Assembly: GCF_000369805.1 (NCBI RefSeq)
Contig: NZ_KB850224.1
Span: 3,762,460-3,826,459 of the forward strand
Direction of reading: 5' to 3'
Source of the DNA: Acinetobacter sp. NIPH 2100
GTDB taxonomy: Bacteria; Pseudomonadota; Gammaproteobacteria; Pseudomonadales; Moraxellaceae
DNA length: 64,000 nucleotides
The notes under the pieces: model-generated
Seen by the model: the letters and a program-made list of their open reading frames with translations, nothing else
Told to the model about the DNA's origin: nothing
The model's database searches: none
In this document: positions 1 through 7,584 of the stretch, piece after piece
How positions within the stretch are numbered: the first letter of the stretch is position 1
How the letters are laid out: each line of letters opens with the position of its first letter
Translations under genes and position numbers: made by a program

Positions 1-561
1 GGTTTTGCTTTCAAAGATATTTTTCAAAACCTACTGTCAGGTATTTTGATTTTAATTAGTGAGCCTTTCCGTATTGGTGATGATATTGTCGTGAATGGCT
101 TGGAAGGAAACGTCGAAGATATTCAAATCCGTGCCACCTTTTTACGTTCCCCTGATGGCCGTCGCATTGTCATTCCCAATGCCACGGTGTACACCAGCGC
201 AGTGACGGTGAATAATGCCTATCAACGTCGTCGTTGTGAGTTTGTCGTTGGCATTGGCTATGAAGATGACATGCAAAAAGCCAAAAAAATTATTCTCGAT
301 ATCTTGGATCGCAATCTGAATGTGCTGAGCCAACCGGGATTCTCAGTTAATGTCACCGCACTGGCAGATTTCTCGATTAATTTAACAGTACGTTGGTGGG
401 TCAATACCACTGAAACCAGCACCTCAGCATCTATCAGTGAAATTCAGGAACTGGTCGTGACTGCTTTTGATGAAAAAGGAATTTCAATTCCTTACCCAGT
501 ACAAGAAGTCAAAGTCTACCGTGGCGATCAACTTGAACCTCAAGACACGTTAGACAAATAA
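1..561 (+). CDS. MscS-family mechanosensitive channel, C-terminal part (5' end outside window)
   Basis: The reading frame is open from base 1, so the true start lies upstream; 186 residues are visible. They begin with a Gly/Ala-rich helix (GFAFKDIFQNLLSGI) typical of the pore-lining third transmembrane helix of MscS. The beta domain follows (PFRIGDDIVVNGLEGNVEDI, then TFLRSPDGRRIVIPNA), then the mixed alpha/beta cytoplasmic domain. Such channels sit in the inner membrane and release solutes on hypo-osmotic shock. The gene converges on rsmE and the two 3' ends overlap by 12 bp, with no separate terminator visible. The family is clear; the subfamily cannot be set without the N-terminus. Confidence 0.9.
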   Translation, partial: GFAFKDIFQNLLSGILILISEPFRIGDDIVVNGLEGNVEDIQIRATFLRSPDGRRIVIPNATVYTSAVTVNNAYQRRRCEFVVGIGYEDDMQKAKKIILDILDRNLNVLSQPGFSVNVTALADFSINLTVRWWVNTTETSTSASISEIQELVVTAFDEKGISIPYPVQEVKVYRGDQLEPQDTLDK

Positions 562-1260
562 GCGTCCCAAAATATTCGATACTGCGGTTTCAGTTCGTAA
601 AATTCGGTTGCCTAAGCTCTTTGCTTGGCAGCCGTTTTTTATGAGCAGATCGACCTCATACGGAATAAAACCACCCTCTGGTCCAACAATCAAGCTGCAG
701 CCATGTTGAATTGCATAAGGCATTTGCTGTTCTACATAAGGATGAGCCACATACGCTGGTCGTTCTGCGCTTATCAAAGCTGGTAAAACATCTTCAACAA
801 ACGGTTTAAAACGTTTGTAGAGTTGAATTTCGGGTTCAATGGTATCGCCCGCCTGTTCTAACCCCAAAGTCACATAATCATTGAGCTGCTGTAAAAACGG
901 TGTTTGCCAATAGCTCTTGTCCACTCGGTAACTGTGAATCAGACTAATCCGTTCCACCCCAATCGTCACCGCATCCATGATGATACGGCGCAATACTTTA
1001 GGACGTGGTAACGCGAGAATCAGATGCACTGGAAGCTTATCAGGCACTGCTTCTAACTGAATAGGTTTCACAATGATCTGTTGTTCAGAAATACTTTGAA
1101 CTTCCGTAAGATAACGCGATCCATGACGTACACCTACTTTAAGACGATCCCCAATCTTCAGTTGTAAGTGCTGACCTAAATGCTGTAATTGTCTGGGTTG
1201 GCTAATCTGCCACGCATCCACCGAACTACACTGCTCAGGTTCAAGTAAAACAATATTCAT
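550..1260 (-). CDS. rsmE: 16S rRNA (uracil1498-N3)-methyltransferase RsmE
   Basis: This 236-residue protein is of usual RsmE length. An N-terminal PUA-like domain (about 1-70) precedes a SPOUT methyltransferase domain with the knotted SAM-binding motifs IVGPEGGF (191-198) and RILRTETA (219-226). RsmE methylates U1498 in the decoding region of 16S rRNA using SAM. The ATG overlaps the stop of waaA by 4 bp, so the two are translationally coupled in a waaA-rsmE operon. The 3' end overlaps the convergent MscS gene. Confidence 0.95.
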   Translation of the reverse strand: MNIVLLEPEQCSSVDAWQISQPRQLQHLGQHLQLKIGDRLKVGVRHGSRYLTEVQSISEQQIIVKPIQLEAVPDKLPVHLILALPRPKVLRRIIMDAVTIGVERISLIHSYRVDKSYWQTPFLQQLNDYVTLGLEQAGDTIEPEIQLYKRFKPFVEDVLPALISAERPAYVAHPYVEQQMPYAIQHGCSLIVGPEGGFIPYEVDLLIKNGCQAKSLGNRILRTETAVSNILGRLFV

Positions 1261-2576
1261 GACGATACGGTTTGCTGTAAATAATGATCAAGCAATTGAA
1301 TATGTTTCTGCAGTGAGCCCTTATTACGCTGCAAAACCAATTGTGCTTGCTGAATCAATTGCTGAGTCTGTGCAGCATGATCTAGGCAAGCTAATAATTG
1401 CTGCCCCACCTGTGCTGCATCCTCTCCAATCAGAATGCCTTGTTGAGCCACAAATTCATCCACAATGGTTTGAAAATTGAAATAACGCGGACCAATGACG
1501 GTGGGGACATTCAGCACCATGGGCTCTAAAATATTATGCCCGCCACCCGGCTCATTGAGTGAACCACCGACAAAACAGGCTTGGCTCAAGGCATACCACA
1601 ACCACATTTCGCCCATACTATCGGCCAGAAATACCTGTGTATCCGCTTGAATCGGTTGTTGAAGGCTACGGCGTTGAGTTTTTAAATTCAAACTTTGGCA
1701 CACTTGATACACTTCATCAAAACGTTCAGGATGACGTGGCACCACGATACAGAGTAAATTCGGATTTGAATTTAAATGTGGCTGTAATTGTTTGAGTAAA
1801 CTTTCTTCTTCGGGCGCATGCGTACTGGCTAAGCTAATAATCTGACGATCCGCCAATTGCCAATCTTGTTTCAACTGCTGTGCTTGTTGCAGGTACTGTT
1901 GTGGTGCTGAAATATCAAATTTAATATTCCCAACCACCTGACTTTTGGCTTGATCAAGGCCTAAATCGACATAACGTTGTTGCGTTGCGGCGTCTTGTGC
2001 CAGCATCCAAGTCAACTGTTGCAACATGGGCTGGGTCAAGCGGCGAACTTTGCCATAACCTTTGGCTGATTTTTCAGAAAGGCGTGCATTCAATAAAATA
2101 CAGGGAATCTGTTGCTGCTTTGCCTGTGCAATTAAATTTGGCCAGATCTCTGTTTCAACCAATGCCAATAATCTAGGTTGATACAGATTAAAAAATTGTT
2201 TTAATAATGCTTTTTGGTCGACAGGCAAATACACCGCCTGAAATAAATCCAGGTAAGGTGCTTTTAAAAATAGTGATTTTGCACGTGCCTGTCCAGTCTT
2301 GGTGGTATTGGTCACCAAAACTGGATGGCCAAGTTTTAAGTAATGCTCAATTAAAGGCTGGGCTGCGTTAGTCTCACCTACAGAAACCGCATGAAACCAA
2401 ATCGTCCTTAAATTTTTAGGGGTTTGAAATGGACCAAAACGTTCTATACATTCGTGCTGGAATAACGCATCAGTTTCCGCCCGCTGTTTGATTTTCCAAC
2501 GATATAGCGGTTTGATACATGTCAGTAGAAAGTTATACCAGAACGGGGTTTGCTGTACTGCGTTTTGCTGCGCCAT
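1257..2576 (-). CDS. waaA: 3-deoxy-D-manno-octulosonic acid (Kdo) transferase WaaA/KdtA
   Basis: At 439 residues this has the usual length of a GT-B fold Kdo transferase (GT30). It adds Kdo from CMP-Kdo to the lipid IVA precursor at the cytoplasmic face of the inner membrane. Seen in the sequence are the N-terminal membrane-proximal segment, the HAVSVGET motif (about 62-69), and the C-terminal nucleotide-sugar-binding stretch GGSLNEPGGGHNILEP (about 335-352). It is the first gene of a two-gene operon with rsmE. The Hint gene diverges from it across a 110 bp gap. Confidence 0.95.
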   Translation of the reverse strand: MAQQNAVQQTPFWYNFLLTCIKPLYRWKIKQRAETDALFQHECIERFGPFQTPKNLRTIWFHAVSVGETNAAQPLIEHYLKLGHPVLVTNTTKTGQARAKSLFLKAPYLDLFQAVYLPVDQKALLKQFFNLYQPRLLALVETEIWPNLIAQAKQQQIPCILLNARLSEKSAKGYGKVRRLTQPMLQQLTWMLAQDAATQQRYVDLGLDQAKSQVVGNIKFDISAPQQYLQQAQQLKQDWQLADRQIISLASTHAPEEESLLKQLQPHLNSNPNLLCIVVPRHPERFDEVYQVCQSLNLKTQRRSLQQPIQADTQVFLADSMGEMWLWYALSQACFVGGSLNEPGGGHNILEPMVLNVPTVIGPRYFNFQTIVDEFVAQQGILIGEDAAQVGQQLLACLDHAAQTQQLIQQAQLVLQRNKGSLQKHIQLLDHYLQQTVSS

Positions 2577-2686
2577 CCGAGACCATAATTTACAATGTGA
2601 TTCCCGCTCATTATGCGGAAATTTATGATTTTTTGACAGTTAGACTTTTAAATGTGTTTTGAAAAAAATATGGAGTTTCTTTCTAT

Positions 2687-3586
2687 ATGCTTAAACTAAA
2701 TTATCTTGTAAATAAGCCAATTGCACATTTTAGTCAATTACCTAAAGAAATGTTATGTTTTAAATCTAAAAGAAAAATCTTTTTGAAATTTCATTACAAC
2801 CATAAAAGAAATAAAAACGAAGAAGGAGCTAAGCAAATGTATGCTGTTATGAAACAAAAAGGATGCTTTCCAGCTGGGACTCGTATTATCACAGAGCAAG
2901 GTCTGGTTCCGATTCAAGACATTAAAGTAGGTGACATGGTTCTGTCTAAGCCACAAAATGGAGAGGGAGAGCTTTGTTATAAGCCTGTTCTACATACTGT
3001 TTCCTATGAAGATAAGGAGATTTGGGAACTAACATATTTTCAAATTAAAGCCAATACTGACATTTCAAAGTTACATAAGGGAAAGTTATTACAACTGTCC
3101 CATAAAGGTATGATGGTCAGTAATATGGTAACTCCTAACCATCCATTTTGGGTTAAGGGTTTAGGTTGGACTCGTCTGGATGAGTTGAAAAATGGTCAAA
3201 TTATAGAAACACATGATCCAGAAATCTTTGCTTTGGTCTTTATGGTTAATCCTTTACGCAAAACGACTATGACTAATGTTGCAGGCAGTTACCATCCTAG
3301 TAATGTATTTGATGCAGACAAAAAAGGAGTTAGTATTGAAGATGTTGAATATTTTAGTTTATATGAATTTGGCGATTTAGGTGCCAGTGGGGTGATGGGA
3401 GACAATTCACCCAGCCCATTCATTGTGAATAATCAAGAAGTTTATGTTTTAGCGGAAGCATTTCGCCAAAAAGTTTATAATTTTGAAGTGGCTGATTTTC
3501 ATAATTATTTCGTCACAAAAAGAGGATTATGGGTACATAGTACAAATTGTACAGATGCTTCCTCTGACTTATTGCCTAAAATTTAA
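2687..3586 (+). CDS. Free-standing Hint (hedgehog/intein-like) domain protein
   Basis: The protein is almost entirely one Hint domain. It shows the N-terminal block GCFPAGTRI with the nucleophilic Cys, the block-B motif TPNHPFWV with Thr and His, and the C-terminal blocks VYNFEVADFHNYFV and GLWVHSTNC. Hint domains self-process, and in bacteria they often lie in polymorphic toxins between a secretion part and a C-terminal toxin. Here only 11 residues follow the domain, so no toxin is present. The usual HN at the C-terminal junction reads H-S-T-N-C, so the catalytic Asn is displaced. The first ATG (299 aa) has GGAG 11 bp upstream. An internal ATG at 2837 (249 aa) has a better AAGGAG and may be the true start, leaving under ten residues before the Cys. 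It is unclear whether this is a functional bacterial intein-like gene or a toxin remnant. Confidence 0.8.
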   Translation: MLKLNYLVNKPIAHFSQLPKEMLCFKSKRKIFLKFHYNHKRNKNEEGAKQMYAVMKQKGCFPAGTRIITEQGLVPIQDIKVGDMVLSKPQNGEGELCYKPVLHTVSYEDKEIWELTYFQIKANTDISKLHKGKLLQLSHKGMMVSNMVTPNHPFWVKGLGWTRLDELKNGQIIETHDPEIFALVFMVNPLRKTTMTNVAGSYHPSNVFDADKKGVSIEDVEYFSLYEFGDLGASGVMGDNSPSPFIVNNQEVYVLAEAFRQKVYNFEVADFHNYFVTKRGLWVHSTNCTDASSDLLPKI

Positions 3587-3608
3587 TCGACCATTTTGAG
3601 AATTAAAA

Positions 3609-3650
3609 CAAAAACTCATGCAATTTTGGTAAATCGCATGAGTCATTTTT
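3609..3650. terminator. Bidirectional intrinsic terminator between Hint gene and nemA-like gene
   Basis: An inverted repeat pairs ACTCATGC (3614-3621) with GCATGAGT (3636-3643), flanked by A- and T-runs on both sides. It can therefore terminate both converging transcripts. Confidence 0.7.
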
Positions 3651-3666
3651 GAAGTCTTAAAGCGGA

Positions 3667-4731
3667 CTAAGCTTCTAGCTTTTCGAATACAGGATAATCA
3701 GTATAACCTTCAGCACCATCACCATATAAGGTTTGTGGCTGAAGCGGATTCAAAGGTAAGTCGTGTTGCAAACGCTCAAATAAATCAGGATTGGAGATAT
3801 ATTGTTTACCGAATGAAACTGCATCCGCTTGCCCTGTCGCCAAAATACGCTTAGCCGACTCTGCTGTTAGATTTTCATTTGCAATCCACACCCCTTTAAA
3901 TTTCGGGCGTAGTTTTGGCAGAACACTATCTGCAGCTTCATATTCACGTGTGAAAATAAAGCCAATATTGCGTTGATCCAGTTGCTCAATGACATAACCA
4001 AATGTCGCCAATGGATTCTCATCGCCAATATCATGCGAATCACCACGTGGCGCAAGATGCACACCAACTCGACCAGCGCCCCAAACTTCAATAAAGGTAT
4101 CGACAACTTGCAGTAATAAACGCGCGCGATTTTCAATTGAACCGCCATATTCATCATCACGATGATTGGTTTTACTTTGCAAGAATTGGTCGATCAAATA
4201 ACCATTCGCCGCATGCAGTTCCACACCATCAAAACCAGCTGCTTTCGCTTGTTCTGCGGCATTTTTATATTGCGCAACAATTTCCTGAATTTCTTCATGC
4301 GATAACGCACGCGGCGTTACATAGGGACGCTTTGGACGAAGTAAACTGACTTCACCCGCAGGTTGAATCGCACTTGGCGCCACAGGCGTATCACCATCCA
4401 ACAAGTCTGGATGTGAAATACGTCCAACATGCCAAAGCTGAACCACAATTTTTGAACCTTGTGCATGCACAGCTTTAACAATTTTATTCCATGCCTGAGC
4501 CTGCTCTTGAGACCACAAACCTGGCGTATTGGCATATCCCGCTGCTTTTGGACTAATGACCGTTGCTTCGGTAATAATAAGACCCGCATTGGCACGTTGT
4601 TGGTAATATTCCACCATTAAATCGTTTGGAATACGTTGTTCACCACTACGCGCTCTGGTTAACGGAGCTAAAACCAAGCGGTTTTTAATCGTGAAATCAC
4701 CTACTTGCAAAGTAGAATTTAGTTCAGCCAT
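3667..4731 (-). CDS. Old Yellow Enzyme family alkene reductase (NemA-like)
   Basis: This 354-residue TIM-barrel FMN enzyme reduces activated C=C bonds or nitro compounds with NAD(P)H. Visible OYE features are the FMN-contacting start (LVLAPLTRARS), the QLWHVGR strand, the substrate-binding pair H173 and N176 in ELHAANGYLIDQFLQ, and the signature DEYGGSIENRARL. In E. coli nemA is controlled by an electrophile-sensing repressor. Here an ArsR-type gene lies 28 bp upstream on the same strand, suggesting an analogous two-gene electrophile-response operon. Substrate and exact orthology are not settled. Confidence 0.9.
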   Translation of the reverse strand: MAELNSTLQVGDFTIKNRLVLAPLTRARSGEQRIPNDLMVEYYQQRANAGLIITEATVISPKAAGYANTPGLWSQEQAQAWNKIVKAVHAQGSKIVVQLWHVGRISHPDLLDGDTPVAPSAIQPAGEVSLLRPKRPYVTPRALSHEEIQEIVAQYKNAAEQAKAAGFDGVELHAANGYLIDQFLQSKTNHRDDEYGGSIENRARLLLQVVDTFIEVWGAGRVGVHLAPRGDSHDIGDENPLATFGYVIEQLDQRNIGFIFTREYEAADSVLPKLRPKFKGVWIANENLTAESAKRILATGQADAVSFGKQYISNPDLFERLQHDLPLNPLQPQTLYGDGAEGYTDYPVFEKLEA

Positions 4732-4758
4732 GATCGCCTCAACTTACACTTCTTCGAT

Positions 4759-5103
4759 CTAAAGTGCTTGTTTTAAATGTTCGATATATTGCTGAATCAA
4801 AGCTTCATTGCGTGTGAAATAGGACCACTGTCCATATTTCTCGACATTAATCAAACCTGCCTGTTGTAGTACAGACAAATGATTCGACATGGTCGATTGT
4901 GCAACTTTTCCTAAACGTTCGATGTGTCCTGCACATACACCACGTTCAAAACTACCACCACATTGCTCAACGGGTAGAAATTGCTCAGGCTCTTTCAACC
5001 ATTGCAAAATCTGTCGACGTAATGGATTGGCTAAGGCTTTGCTTATAACATCAATATCCATAGACTCACCACGTTTCTCAAGCGGCAACACTTTGTTCAG
5101 CAC
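4759..5103 (-). CDS. ArsR/SmtB-family transcriptional regulator
   Basis: A winged-helix repressor begins with DVISKALANPLRRQILQWL and carries the recognition-helix region STMSNHLSVLQQAGL. It ends in the ArsR wing (YGQWSYFTRNEA). Two Cys in VEQCGGSFERGVCAGH, ahead of the DNA-binding helices, could form a thiol or metal sensor. The listed GTG start gives 114 aa. An ATG at 5061 (100 aa) fits the usual family N-terminus better and may be the real start. It is the promoter-proximal gene of an operon with the OYE reductase, which it probably autoregulates through the palindromes upstream. Confidence 0.85.
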   Translation of the reverse strand: MLNKVLPLEKRGESMDIDVISKALANPLRRQILQWLKEPEQFLPVEQCGGSFERGVCAGHIERLGKVAQSTMSNHLSVLQQAGLINVEKYGQWSYFTRNEALIQQYIEHLKQAL

Positions 5104-5111
5104 CTAAATCC

Positions 5112-5176
5112 AGTATATCGAACTTTTCAAATATTAATATCCATTTTTTTCGATATTAATATCATATTTTTTCGAT
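5112..5176. promoter_or_regulatory. Palindromic operator-like repeats upstream of the arsR-OYE operon
   Basis: Just upstream of arsR lie a perfect 12-bp palindrome GATATTAATATC (5152-5163), the related ATATTAATAT (5131-5140), and copies of TTCGAT or its complement (around 5115-5122, 5149-5154 and 5171-5176). ArsR-family repressors bind AT-rich 12-2-12-like dyads over their own promoters, so this is the likely operator. The assignment is inferred. Confidence 0.5.
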
Positions 5177-5223
5177 TAACCAGTAGATGCTGAACGAGAT
5201 TGCCGTTTTAATTGGATTAAAAC

Positions 5224-6319
5224 TTATAAACCTTGTTTCAAACTTGCTTCGATAAATTTATCCAAGTCACCATCCAAAACTGCTTTGGTGTTGGAATTTT
5301 CCACACCAGTACGCAAGTCTTTAATGCGTGAATCATCTAAAACATACGAGCGAATCTGACTTCCCCAACCGATATCTGATTTCGAGTCTTCCAAGGCCTG
5401 CGCTGCTTCATTACGCTTGCTCATCTCTAACTCATAGAGTTTGGCACGTAATTGCTTCCACGCATGGTCACGGTTGGCATGTTGCGAACGCTGGTTCTGA
5501 CATGCCACGACAATGCCTGTTGGTGCATGCGTTAAACGTACCGCAGAATCGGTTTTGTTAATGTGCTGACCACCTGCACCCGAAGCACGGTAGGTGTCGG
5601 TACGAACATCTGATGGATTGATATCGATTTCGATATTGTCATCAATCTCAGGTGAAATAAACACTGCTGAGAACGACGTATGACGGTTGTTATTACTGTC
5701 AAATGGCGATTTACGTACTAAACGGTGTACGCCACTTTCAGTACGTAACCAACCATACGCAAACTCGCCATCAACACGGATGGTGGCAGATTTAATACCT
5801 GCCACGTCACCATCTGACACTTCCATCAATTCAGCTTTAAAGCCATGACGTTCGATCCAACGTAGATACATACGCAATAACATCGATGCCCAATCCTGTG
5901 CTTCTGTACCCCCTGAGCCTGATTGGATCTCAAGGAAGCAAGGGTTTGGATCCATCGGATTACTGAACATACGACGGAATTCAAGATTGCCCAATGCCTG
6001 TTCAGCACTATCTAATTCTGCTTGTACATCCAACAATAAACTTTCATCATCCGCTTCAACTGCGAGGTCAAGCATTGCTTTTGCATCATCTAACTGTTCA
6101 GCAAGACGATCAAATACGCCTAGTGTGTTTTCTAAACTGCCCTTTTCTTTTGCGATGGCCTGAGCACGGCTCTGATCATTCCAAATCGCAGGATCTTCTA
6201 ATTCTCTTAAAACTTCTTCTAAACGCTCAGCTTTTAGATCGTAGTCAAAGATACCCCCGTAGTGTTTGGCTACGATCAGATAAATCTTTCAATTGAATTA
6301 AATACGGATTAATTTCCAC
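5224..6319 (-). CDS. prfB: Peptide chain release factor 2 with programmed +1 frameshift
   Basis: RF2 releases peptides at UGA and UAA. The main frame (6246 down to 5224) carries the SPF anticodon tripeptide (RKSPFDSNN) and the GGQ catalytic motif ([16 protein letters not shown]). The first 24 codons lie in another frame: GTG at 6319 encodes [20 protein letters not shown] and then RGYL, ending at an in-frame UGA (6247-6245). The site reads CGGGGGTATCTTTGAC, the classical RF2 element with an internal SD-like G-run and CTT-TGA-C slippage. Skipping one base at 6247 gives a 364-residue protein, matching the family. Low RF2 favours the shift, which autoregulates the gene. The GTG start is chosen from alignment with the known RF2 N-terminus. 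Confidence 0.95.
6244..6260 (-). promoter_or_regulatory. prfB +1 programmed frameshift site
   Basis: On the minus strand the G-run (internal Shine-Dalgarno mimic) is followed by TAT CTT TGA C. The slippery CTT is at 6250-6248 and the UGA stop at 6247-6245. This matches the RF2 recoding signal known from many bacteria. Confidence 0.93.
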
Positions 6320-6636
6320 GCGTCTTTTCTCACACAGTTTTTCACTTAATTGCTTATTTTAACATAACTGTTTTGGTCGACACAGCTCTGTCATTTTGAA
6401 TCCTTTTGTTTGTTAAATTTGCATTTCTCATTACTTTTTATTATCTCTTCAATGTTTCTTTGCCCCTGTTTGCTCAGGCCCACTGTGTGAAAATTAGACT
6501 AAAAACACTAAAACACATAATTCATCCTAAGTTTTAATAAATCAAAACAATGATTTTTTGTTTATATATATCAGATACATAAAATGTCAAAATTACAAGT
6601 CCATTACATTCGTACAGTTCGATTACTTTATCAAGA

Positions 6637-6664
6637 TTGACGCTCGCGAAAATTGCTCTAGACT
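6637..6664 (+). promoter_or_regulatory. Probable sigma-70 promoter of the porin gene
   Basis: TTGACG (6637-6642) and TAGACT (6659-6664) are separated by 16 bp and lie 65 bp before the porin ATG. The rest of the 408-bp gap from 6320 to 6728 is AT-rich, with no supported gene seen. Confidence 0.45.
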
Positions 6665-6728
6665 CAAGTTGTAACAAAACATGTATCAGTGTTTAACACT
6701 TGGTTTAAATCTTAATGAGGAAACAACC

Positions 6729-7535
6729 ATGAAAAAATTAGCAATTGCATCAGCACTTTTATCTGCTATCGCAGTGACAGGCACTGCTCATGCTTATCAA
6801 GCTGAGGTAGGTGGTTCTTATACCTATAAAGACCAAGATCGTTTTGGTGACAGTGATCGTTTCAGCGTAGACGGCAAATATTACTTCAACCCAGTACAAA
6901 CACGTAATGCACCTCTTGCAGAAGCAGCGTTCCTTGATCGTGCAAGCAATGTAAAAGCACAGTACGCTCATGAAGAAGATGATGCGATTAAAAATAACCA
7001 ATATGGCGCGGGTATCGAATACTTTGTTCCAAACAGTGATTTCTATTTAAGCGGTAATATTGGCCGTGAAGAAATCAAACCAAATTCAAAATATCTCGAT
7101 AACAAAGTGAAAATTAATCACTATGCAGGTGAAGTTGGTTACTTACCAGCACCAGGTTTATTGGTAGCAGCGGGTGCGAAAACTGTCGATGTTAAAGACG
7201 GTGACCGTGAAACTAGCCCAACACTTCGTGCGAAGTATGTAACTAAAGTTGGTCAAAATGATGTTAACCTAGAAGCATATAGTGCTTTTGGTGACAACAA
7301 AGAAGTGAAGTTAAAAGGCGATTACTTCATCGACAAAACTTTAAGTGTTGGTGTCGATTATCAAAAACTTAAGTATGACAACACGATTATCAACTCGAAC
7401 GAATGGGGTATTTCTGCGAAGAAATTCTTCAATCAACAAGTGAGCTTAGAAGGTCGTGTCGGTTTTGGTAACGACAAATCATATGTAGATAATGACTACA
7501 CTTCTTTCGGTCTTCGTGGCGCATACCGTTTCTAA
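6729..7535 (+). CDS. Putative outer-membrane porin, Omp33-36 type
   Basis: This 268-residue precursor has a clear signal peptide (MKKLAIASALLSAIAV...AHA) and a mature part rich in alternating beta-strand residues. It ends in YRF, the C-terminal aromatic signal of outer-membrane barrels. The region PLAEAAFLDRASNVKAQYAH strongly resembles the Acinetobacter 33-36 kDa porin. The start is the ATG with GAGG 8 bp upstream; a longer frame from 6681 lacks these features. The gene is monocistronic with its own promoter and a strong terminator. Channel selectivity cannot be read from the sequence. Confidence 0.85.
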   Translation: MKKLAIASALLSAIAVTGTAHAYQAEVGGSYTYKDQDRFGDSDRFSVDGKYYFNPVQTRNAPLAEAAFLDRASNVKAQYAHEEDDAIKNNQYGAGIEYFVPNSDFYLSGNIGREEIKPNSKYLDNKVKINHYAGEVGYLPAPGLLVAAGAKTVDVKDGDRETSPTLRAKYVTKVGQNDVNLEAYSAFGDNKEVKLKGDYFIDKTLSVGVDYQKLKYDNTIINSNEWGISAKKFFNQQVSLEGRVGFGNDKSYVDNDYTSFGLRGAYRF

Positions 7536-7550
7536 TTGCTAATCAGCAAT

Positions 7551-7584
7551 AAAAAATCCGCTCATCAGAGCGGATTTTTTATTG
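7551..7584. terminator. Bidirectional terminator between porin gene and recJ
   Basis: AATCCGCTC and GAGCGGATT form a 9-bp stem with a short loop, flanked by A6 and T6. It serves the porin transcript and, overlapping the recJ stop codon, the converging recJ transcript. Confidence 0.88.

Noticed and set aside
2687..3586. Hint gene as an intein inside an essential host gene
   Set aside because: No extein-like sequence flanks the domain in the same frame on either side.
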